NCBI GenBank assembly: GCA_036503065.1
Contig: DASXXM010000619.1
Span: forward strand, 1-7,649
Source: DATEPR01 sp036503065
Lineage (GTDB): Bacteria; Actinomycetota; Actinomycetes; Mycobacteriales; Pseudonocardiaceae
Direction: 5' to 3'
DNA length: 7,649 bases
Of this stretch, positions 1-4,914 are shown piece by piece. A program made the translations under genes and the position numbers. Each line of letters opens with the position of its first letter. Position 1 is the first letter of the stretch. Below the pieces are notes generated by a model, which was not told where the DNA came from, searched no databases, and saw only the letters and a list, made by a program, of their open reading frames with translations.

Positions 1-848
1 GGGCCGTCGTAGCCGCCGTTCTCCAGCAGGTCCACCAGGAAGAACGCGTTGAGCAGGTCGCCGTGGCCGAACACCAGGTCCTGGTCGAACTTGGGGCCGC
101 GCTGGCCGTTCAGGTCGATGTGGAACAGCTTGCGCTGCCACAGCGCCTGGCTGATGGCATGCACGAAGTTCAGGCCCGCCATCTGCTCGTGGCCGACCTC
201 CGGGTTCACGCCGACCATCTCGTGGTGCTCCAGCGTGCTGATGAACGCCAGCGCGTGACCGACCGTGGGCAGCAGGATGTCGCCGCGTGGCTCGTTCGGC
301 TTGGGCTCCAGCGCGAAGCGGATCGGGTAGCCCTGGTCGACGACGTACTGGGCGAGCATGTCCACGGCCTCGCGGTAGCGGTCCAGCGCGGCCCGGACGT
401 CCTTGGCCGCGTCGCTCTCCGAGCCCTCCCGGCCGCCCCACATGACGTAGGTCGTGGCGCCGAGAGATGCGGCCAGGTCGATGTTGCGGAGCACCTTGCG
501 CAGCGCGAAACGGCGGACCGCGCGGTCGTTGCTGGTGAACGCGCCGTCGCGGAACACCGGGTGGTGGAACAGGTTCGTGGTGGCCATCGGCACCACGAGG
601 CCCGTCTCGGCCAGCGCGGTGCGGAAGCGGGCGATCGCCCGGTCGCGGGTGGTGTCGTCGCTGCCGAACGGGAACAGGTCGTCGTCGTGGAACGTGATGC
701 CCCATGCGCCCAGTTCGGCCAGCCGGTGCACGCTCTCGACCGGGTCGAGCGCGGCCCTGGTCGGGTCGCCGAACGGATCGGCGGCGCGCCAGCCGACGGT
801 CCACAACCCGAAGCTGAAGTGATCATCACGGGTCGGTTCGCCGGCCAC
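1..848 (-). CDS. xylA: Xylose isomerase, 5' part (runs off the window)
   Basis: Cytoplasmic enzyme converting D-xylose to D-xylulose (and glucose to fructose), using two divalent metal ions. 282 codons are visible of about 390 usual for the short class I actinobacterial enzyme; the C-terminal part lies beyond base 1. From the GTG start the residues fall on the numbering of Streptomyces xylose isomerase: Trp16, His54 and Asp57 in the FHDDDL motif, Phe94, Trp137 in WGGREG, Glu181 and Lys183 in EPKPNEPRGD, Glu217 and His220 in NPEVGHEQ, Asp245 in HIDLNGQ, and Asp255 and Asp257 in DQDLVFGHGD. All metal and catalytic residues in this portion are present, so the gene looks intact. A strong GAGGAGG ribosome site (complement of 853-859) ends 4 nt before the GTG. 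It is divergent from a ROK repressor, which suggests xylose-inducible control. Confidence 0.97.
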   Translation of the reverse strand, partial: MAGEPTRDDHFSFGLWTVGWRAADPFGDPTRAALDPVESVHRLAELGAWGITFHDDDLFPFGSDDTTRDRAIARFRTALAETGLVVPMATTNLFHHPVFRDGAFTSNDRAVRRFALRKVLRNIDLAASLGATTYVMWGGREGSESDAAKDVRAALDRYREAVDMLAQYVVDQGYPIRFALEPKPNEPRGDILLPTVGHALAFISTLEHHEMVGVNPEVGHEQMAGLNFVHAISQALWQRKLFHIDLNGQRGPKFDQDLVFGHGDLLNAFFLVDLLENGGYDG

Positions 849-852
849 GGTA

Positions 853-859
853 CCTCCTC
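853..859 (-). promoter_or_regulatory. Shine-Dalgarno site of xylA
   Basis: The minus strand reads GAGGAGG, followed by TACC and the GTG start. This strong site decides the GTG at 848-846 as the start, and the residue numbering against Streptomyces xylose isomerase agrees. Confidence 0.85.
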
Positions 860-869
860 GACATTAATA

Positions 870-884
870 GTTCAATGACTGAAC
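870..884. promoter_or_regulatory. Putative operator GTTCA-N5-TGAAC over the xylA -10 and start point
   Basis: A perfect inverted repeat of 5-bp arms, GTTCA (870-874) and TGAAC (880-884), overlaps the -10 box and expected start point of xylA. A repressor bound here would block the promoter. The neighbouring ROK protein encoded from 949 is the obvious candidate, but binding is inferred. Confidence 0.5.
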
Positions 885-910
885 ATATACACGGATGCGC
901 GGCGCGTCAA
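882..910 (-). promoter_or_regulatory. Probable sigma70-type promoter of xylA
   Basis: On the minus strand a -35 box TTGACG (complement of 905-910) and a -10 box TATGTT (complement of 882-887) are separated by exactly 17 bp. The start point would fall near 875, giving a leader of about 27 nt. The spacing and box quality are good for an actinomycete vegetative promoter. This is inferred from sequence only. Confidence 0.6.
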
Positions 911-948
911 GAAGTTCGGAAAGGCTCTAAACTATTAAGGTAGAAAGA

Positions 949-2142
949 ATGACCGACCCGTCGCCCGCCGGCCAGCACACCCTGCGGCGCCACAACTCGG
1001 CACTGGTGCTGCGGACCGTGCTGGACTCGCCCGGCATCTCGCGCGCGGCCATCGCCGCGCACACCGGCTTGGCCAAGGCTACCGTATCCAGCCTGGTCGA
1101 CCGGTTGATCGCGGCTGATCTGGTGGCCGAGACCGGGTTGGTGGTCCGGGCCGGGCGGGGCAGGCGCAGCACCGGGCTCGCGCTCTCGGCCACCGGCCCG
1201 CACGGGCTCGGCGTCGAGATCGGCGTGGACTACCTGGCCACCTGCCTGGTCGACCTGACCGGCCACGCGCACGACCACCGGGTCCGGCCCGGCGACAACC
1301 GGACCCGTCCCGCGGCCCGGGTGCTGGCCGCCGTCGTCAGGGCGATCAACAGCGTGCTGCGGGACGCGACCGTGCCGATCGGCGGCATCGGCATCGCGGT
1401 GCCCGGCCTGATCGAGGCCAACACCGGGCTGCTGCGCGTCGCGCCGAACCTGGGCTGGCGGGACCTGGACATCGTGGCCGCCGTGCGCGCCCGGCTGGAC
1501 CGGCCGGAACTGCCGGTACTGGTCGGCAACGAGGCGGACCTGGCCGCCGCCGCGGAACTGGGCAACGTGCCGCGCGACTTCATCCTGGTGTCCGGCGAGA
1601 TCGGCATCGGCGCCGGCCTCGTGGTGGACGGGCGGCCGTTTCGCGGGGTGCGCGGGTTCGGCGGCGAGATCGGGCACCTCACGGTCGATCCGGCCGGACC
1701 GGAGTGCGCGTGCGGCTCCCGTGGCTGCCTGGAAGTGCTGGCCGGGCTGGACCCGATCATGCGCGCGGCCGGTCTGTGGGCCGGTCCCGGCGACCGGTCG
1801 CCGTCGGAGACCCTGGCCGAACTGATCGAGCGGCTGACCGTCGGCGATCCGGTCGCGCTGGGTGCCGTGCGGGACGCGGGCCGGTGGCTCGGGATCGCGC
1901 TCGCCGGCGTGGTCAACGTGGTCGATCTGCCCTGCGTCGTGCTCGGCGGCAGCTACGCCGAACTGGCGCCGTGGCTGCGCGAGTCCATCGGCGCCGAACT
2001 GTCCCGGCGGGTGGTCAGCGCGGGCTGGTCGCCGGTGGAGATCATCAGTTCCACACTGGGCAGCGCGGCCGCGGTGCGCGGCGCGGGCGCCGCGCCCGTC
2101 CAGGCGATCATCGCCGACCCGGACGCCTACCTAGCCTCGTAG
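949..2142 (+). CDS. ROK-family transcriptional repressor, XylR-type
   Basis: Cytoplasmic DNA-binding sugar sensor of 397 aa, a normal length for ROK repressors. Residues about 18-62 form a winged helix-turn-helix (SRAAIAAHTGLAKATVSSLV), followed by a basic wing at RAGRGRRS. The sugar-kinase-like part has the ROK signature intact: His243 in GEIGHL, then nine residues, then Cys253-x-Cys255-G-x-x-G-Cys260-x-Glu262, the structural zinc site. The kinase catalytic Asp position reads NEAD instead of NDAN, so a regulator rather than an active glucokinase is expected. The ATG at 949 has a modest AAGG site about 8 nt upstream. It is divergent from xylA across a 100-bp gap containing operator-like repeats, so xylose-responsive repression of xylA and of itself is the likely job. 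The ligand is inferred from context; another pentose is possible. Confidence 0.93.
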   Translation: MTDPSPAGQHTLRRHNSALVLRTVLDSPGISRAAIAAHTGLAKATVSSLVDRLIAADLVAETGLVVRAGRGRRSTGLALSATGPHGLGVEIGVDYLATCLVDLTGHAHDHRVRPGDNRTRPAARVLAAVVRAINSVLRDATVPIGGIGIAVPGLIEANTGLLRVAPNLGWRDLDIVAAVRARLDRPELPVLVGNEADLAAAAELGNVPRDFILVSGEIGIGAGLVVDGRPFRGVRGFGGEIGHLTVDPAGPECACGSRGCLEVLAGLDPIMRAAGLWAGPGDRSPSETLAELIERLTVGDPVALGAVRDAGRWLGIALAGVVNVVDLPCVVLGGSYAELAPWLRESIGAELSRRVVSAGWSPVEIISSTLGSAAAVRGAGAAPVQAIIADPDAYLAS

Positions 2143-3408
2143 GAACCACGCGTACCAGTCCCGGCTGGACGGGGACAGGTAGTGGGTGGTGGCCGGGTGC
2201 TGGGTGGGGTACAGGTGGAAGCCGGCAATGGGATTCGTGTGGAAGTAGACACCGGTGATCCAGTCGGGGTTGATGTCCAGTTCCATGCCGCGCACGACGC
2301 CCGCGTCCTGCAGAATCCGGCCCAGGGTGCAGACCGAGAGGGCCGAGCCGCCGACGTAGACCTCGGCGCCGGTGGCGGTGACGCCGAAGGCCGATCGGTC
2401 GATGTAGGCGGCCGCGCCGATGGTGAAGCCCCACTGGGCCTGGCTGCCGGTGGCGCAGGTGGGGTTGACCGCCCCGTTGTCCACCAGCATGGCCAGGTTC
2501 TGGCGGACGCTGGCCACGTCCGGTGTCAGGCTGACTTCGCCGTTCCACGAGCCGACGGTGGCGGTGCCGTTGGTGTGCAGGACGAGGCTGGCGGCGCCGT
2601 TCTGGAGGGGGACGGCGGTGCGGCCTTCGCTGTAGTAGCCGCCGTGGCTCGCGTCGCGGGGCAGGCGGAAGCCGGCGTTGAACGCGGCGGCGACGGTCTG
2701 TTGTTCCGCGGCGGTGAGTGAGGTGGCGGCCTGCCAGGTGCCGCCGGGATCGTTGGTGCCGGGCCGGAGTTGGCCGCGGACGAAGGTGGGGTCGAGCCAC
2801 AGCACGCCGGCCAGGTAGGAGGTGTGCGTGGTGTCGGGGCGGACGCTGGCGACGCGGACCGCGGGTTGGCCCTGCGGCGTGGTGACCACGGTCTGCCACT
2901 GGCCTTCGCCGGGCAGCGCCCTGGCGCCGGCGAGCGGTGGCAGGGCGGCGGGTGCGGGCAGGCCGCCGACGGGTTTGGGGACGGTGGGCACCGCGCCGGC
3001 CGGATGCGGGATGCCGCCGACGGGCGCGCCGCCGACCTTGGGCTGGTTCTGTTCGTACTGCTGCTTTTCCAGGTACGTGACGAGATCGCCCATACCGTGG
3101 TCGCGGGCCCATTCGGCGACGCGGGCGGCGGTGGGGTCGGTGCCGGGCGCGGTCAGGTAGCCGACGACGGACACGCAGGCGATCACCAGGCACGCGGCCA
3201 GGGCCAGCAGGAACAGCCGGCGCACCGGCCGGGCGAACGGATGGTGCCGCCGGACGGGCGCGATCCGCACGGGCATCGGCAATCGAGCTGTCGCCTCGTC
3301 GGCCACCAGGTCGCCGTGCCACCGCTGCCCGTTCACGCTCTGAAGACGCCCGGTGACACCGAAGCGTTGCCCCGACCCACCGCCGTACCCGGGTGAGCCC
3401 GAGTTCAT
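2131..3408 (-). CDS. Membrane-anchored phosphodiester glycosidase family protein (NAGPA/DUF2233-like)
   Basis: With the start at 3408 this is 425 aa: a basic segment (about 50-64), one hydrophobic helix (65-87, LFLLALAACLVIACVSVVGY), a Pro/Gly/Ala-rich stretch (about 122-165), then a C-terminal domain (about 170-425) resembling the phosphodiester glycosidase fold. Landmarks are FNAGF (243-247), a YYSEGRTAVPL segment (258-268), an SVRQNLAMLVD segment (300-310) and MELDIN (375-380). In mammals the family uncovers mannose-6-phosphate; the bacterial substrates are unknown. The usual DGGGS signature is replaced by DINPDW, so activity is uncertain. The domain should lie outside the membrane. The start is doubtful: no candidate has a good ribosome site. 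Other in-frame starts are at 3609, 3564, 3453 and 3276; 3276 gives the compact signal-anchor N-terminus typical of relatives (381 aa). It overlaps the convergent ROK gene by 12 bp. Confidence 0.82.
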   Translation of the reverse strand: MNSGSPGYGGGSGQRFGVTGRLQSVNGQRWHGDLVADEATARLPMPVRIAPVRRHHPFARPVRRLFLLALAACLVIACVSVVGYLTAPGTDPTAARVAEWARDHGMGDLVTYLEKQQYEQNQPKVGGAPVGGIPHPAGAVPTVPKPVGGLPAPAALPPLAGARALPGEGQWQTVVTTPQGQPAVRVASVRPDTTHTSYLAGVLWLDPTFVRGQLRPGTNDPGGTWQAATSLTAAEQQTVAAAFNAGFRLPRDASHGGYYSEGRTAVPLQNGAASLVLHTNGTATVGSWNGEVSLTPDVASVRQNLAMLVDNGAVNPTCATGSQAQWGFTIGAAAYIDRSAFGVTATGAEVYVGGSALSVCTLGRILQDAGVVRGMELDINPDWITGVYFHTNPIAGFHLYPTQHPATTHYLSPSSRDWYAWFLRG

Positions 3409-3468
3409 GCTGGTAACGGGCTGTGAAACGCCCGATGTGGTACTGCTCACCATGCTGGCTACCGGCTG
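3406..3468. repeat. Imperfect 18-bp direct repeat, 45 nt apart
   Basis: CATGCTGGTAACGGGCTG at 3406-3423 and CATGCTGGCTACCGGCTG at 3451-3468 match at 15 of 18 bases. Each contains a possible minus-strand ATG start (3408 and 3453) of the phosphodiester glycosidase gene. The 45-nt period is a whole number of codons, giving QPVTSM and QPVASM if translated. It may be a small in-frame duplication at the gene start or a regulatory direct repeat. Confidence 0.4.
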
Positions 3469-3493
3469 GCACACTGGACGGTCCGGCAGTGAA

Positions 3494-3503
3494 TTGTCGA
3501 CAA
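3494..3503. promoter_or_regulatory. Perfect palindrome TTGTCGACAA, possible operator
   Basis: A perfect 10-bp palindrome lies about midway between the phosphodiester glycosidase gene and the second ROK gene. Its position in a divergent intergenic stretch fits an operator for one or both genes. There is no clear -35/-10 pair around it on either strand; GATAAT at 3553-3558 is a candidate plus-strand -10 box but lacks a good -35. No assigned regulator. Confidence 0.3.
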
Positions 3504-3582
3504 CGCCGAGCCGCAGCGGCCGCAATATCGCGGACGCGCGGCCGGCCGGCGCGATAATCGACATGATCGGATGGCCGGGCCG

Positions 3583-3590
3583 GGAAGGAG
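3583..3590 (+). promoter_or_regulatory. Shine-Dalgarno site of second ROK gene
   Basis: GGAAGGAG lies 6 nt before the GTG at 3597. It is the best ribosome site in this region and fixes the GTG start rather than the later ATG codons, for example the one at 3657. Confidence 0.75.
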
Positions 3591-3596
3591 CACTCC

Positions 3597-4811
3597 GTGC
3601 GGGGAACATCGCCGGACGGTGGGGTCGTGGCGAACACCACCGCCGTGGTCCGCATCATGAACGAGCGGGCCGTCTACGAGCAGACCCGGCAGCTCGGTCC
3701 GGTCTCCGCGTCCCAGTTGGTCAGCGCGACCGGATTGTCCAAGCCCACCATCGGTCTTGCCCTGGGCGGCCTGGAACGAGCAGGCCTCGTCCGGCACGTC
3801 GGCCACCGGGTCGGCCAGGTCGGCCGGGCACCCCGGCTCTACGAGATCCGGCCGGAGGCCGGCTGGGCGCTGGCCATCGACGTCGGCGCGTCGTGGATCC
3901 GGGCGGCCGTCGCGGACCTGTCCGGCCGGGTCGCGGTGCGGCATGAGGAACGGGTGAAGAACCGCACCGCGGGCTCGCTGATCCGGCAGGTGGGGGAGTT
4001 CGCCCAGTCGGTGCCGGCCAAGGCGGGGCTGACGTTCGACGACATCACGCACACCGTGCTCGGCATTCCCGGCGTGTACGAGCCGGAGTCCGGCCGGATC
4101 TCGGCCGCGCCGAACCTGCCGGGGCTGGACCGGCCCGGTTCGGTGGAGGCGCTGCGCGGCAAGCTGGGCGAACGCTTTTCCATCGACAACGATGTCAACC
4201 TGGCGACCGTGGCCGAGCAGGCCTACGGCCTCGGCACGTCGGTGCGCAACTTCGTGTTCGTGTCGGTCGGCACCGGTATCGGCATGGGCGTGGTGATCGA
4301 CGGACGGCTGTACCGGGGTTCGCACGGGCGGGCCGGTGAGATCTCGTTCCTGCCGGTCGGCGACGAGGGGCCGGAGGGCGCGCGGGTGCGCGGCTCGGCC
4401 GCCACCCGCCAGCACGGCATCCTGGAGACGGTCGCGTCCGCGCAGGGCATCGTGGCCATCGCGCGCGGCTGCGGCATGTCGGTGGACTCGGTGGAGCAGG
4501 TGTTCGACGCGGCCCGCACCGGGGACAGCGCCGCGATCCGCGCGGTCGGCACCGAGGCCGACCACCTGGCCAGGGCGCTGGCCGCGATCATCGCGGTGTT
4601 GGATCCGGGGCTGATCGTGCTGGGTGGCGGCGTGGGCAGCAACGTGGACGTGCTGCTCGAACCGACCCAACAACGCCTGGTCGAACTGCTGGCGCTGGCC
4701 CCGCCGCCGATCCAGGTGTCCGCGGTGGGCCGGGAGAGCGTGGTGCTCGGCGGGCTCGCGTCCGGGCTGGACGCGGCACGGGACATCGTGCTGGCCCAGA
4801 TCGAGGCATGA
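3597..4811 (+). CDS. ROK-family transcriptional regulator lacking the zinc-binding cysteine motif
   Basis: Cytoplasmic regulator of 404 aa. An N-terminal winged helix-turn-helix spans about residues 18-66 (SASQLVSATGLSKPTIGLAL), then a basic wing around GRAPRLYEIRP, then the ROK sugar-kinase-like domain starting at IDVGAS (94-99). It keeps IDNDVN (197-201), including the Asp equivalent to the glucokinase catalytic base, and VSVGTGIGMG (222-231). The GEISFL motif at 247-252 lacks the ROK histidine, and the segment after it (about 253-276) has none of the CxCGxxGC cysteines, so it should not hold the usual structural zinc. It is 103 bp upstream of and co-directional with a secreted exo-glucosaminidase gene whose promoter holds an inverted repeat, so local control in response to glucosamine or chitosan oligomers is a fair inference. 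Similar sugar-specific ROK repressors, for example CsnR of Streptomyces, control chitosanase genes. Confidence 0.92.
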   Translation: MRGTSPDGGVVANTTAVVRIMNERAVYEQTRQLGPVSASQLVSATGLSKPTIGLALGGLERAGLVRHVGHRVGQVGRAPRLYEIRPEAGWALAIDVGASWIRAAVADLSGRVAVRHEERVKNRTAGSLIRQVGEFAQSVPAKAGLTFDDITHTVLGIPGVYEPESGRISAAPNLPGLDRPGSVEALRGKLGERFSIDNDVNLATVAEQAYGLGTSVRNFVFVSVGTGIGMGVVIDGRLYRGSHGRAGEISFLPVGDEGPEGARVRGSAATRQHGILETVASAQGIVAIARGCGMSVDSVEQVFDAARTGDSAAIRAVGTEADHLARALAAIIAVLDPGLIVLGGGVGSNVDVLLEPTQQRLVELLALAPPPIQVSAVGRESVVLGGLASGLDAARDIVLAQIEA

Positions 4812-4841
4812 GCACGTCAACGTCAACCCCTGGGCGGCCCC

Positions 4842-4871
4842 TTGACTAAGTATGTAAGACAGGCATACAAA
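4842..4871 (+). promoter_or_regulatory. Probable promoter of the exo-glucosaminidase gene
   Basis: A -35 box TTGACT (4842-4847) is followed 18 bp later by TACAAA (4866-4871), a 4 of 6 match to the -10 consensus. It is an AT-rich island in GC-rich DNA, placed between the ROK stop codon and the hydrolase start. Its presence argues that the hydrolase has its own promoter rather than depending only on readthrough from the ROK gene. Confidence 0.5.
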
Positions 4872-4875
4872 TTAG
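4846..4875. promoter_or_regulatory. Inverted repeat inside the hydrolase promoter, likely repressor operator
   Basis: GTATG (4850-4854) and CATAC (4864-4868) form a perfect inverted repeat with a 9-bp spacer. Outer CTAA (4846-4849) and TTAG (4872-4875) extend the symmetry with a 3-nt bulge on the right. It fills the space between the -35 and -10 boxes and overlaps the -10, a classic repressor position. The adjacent ROK regulator is the likely binder; this is inferred. Confidence 0.5.
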
Positions 4876-4914
4876 CCGTCATGGCACCACGTCGGTAGAC
4901 GGGAAGTGTCGAGC

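Larger units (their letters stand above)
864..938. repeat. 9-bp element TTAATAGTT in inverted orientation, two copies in the divergent promoter
   Basis: TTAATAGTT occurs at 864-872 and its exact reverse complement AACTATTAA at 930-938. With flanks the match is 11 of 12 bases (861-872 against the complement of 930-941). One copy is just upstream of the xylA ribosome site, the other just upstream of the ROK gene start. Such AT-rich elements stand out in this GC-rich DNA, and the TTA/AGTT content recalls XylR operators of Firmicutes. They could be half-sites letting one repressor control both directions. Confidence 0.5.

Noticed and set aside
63..878. Plus-strand open frame of 271 codons opposite xylA
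   Set aside because: It is a shadow of the well-supported xylose isomerase and shows no family features.
928..933. TAAACT as a -10 box for the first ROK gene
   Set aside because: A 4 of 6 match, but no acceptable -35 box lies 16-19 bp upstream; left unassigned.
2182..3396. Plus-strand open frames opposite the phosphodiester glycosidase gene
   Set aside because: Gly/Ala/Val/Arg-rich shadows; the minus strand gives a membrane helix and family motifs.
3459..4826. Minus-strand open frame of 455 codons opposite the second ROK gene
   Set aside because: It is low-complexity, rich in His, Arg and Asp, has no domain, and lies opposite a clear ROK protein.
4812..4841. Possible terminator after the second ROK gene (GGGCGGCCC and repeated GTCAAC)
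   Set aside because: The stem is too short, there is no T-run, and no convincing hairpin can be drawn.
4881..4898. Five-codon reading frame MAPRR ending in TAG, upstream of the exo-glucosaminidase start, as a possible leader peptide
   Set aside because: No ribosome site, no codon pattern suggesting attenuation and no hairpins; it is probably chance.
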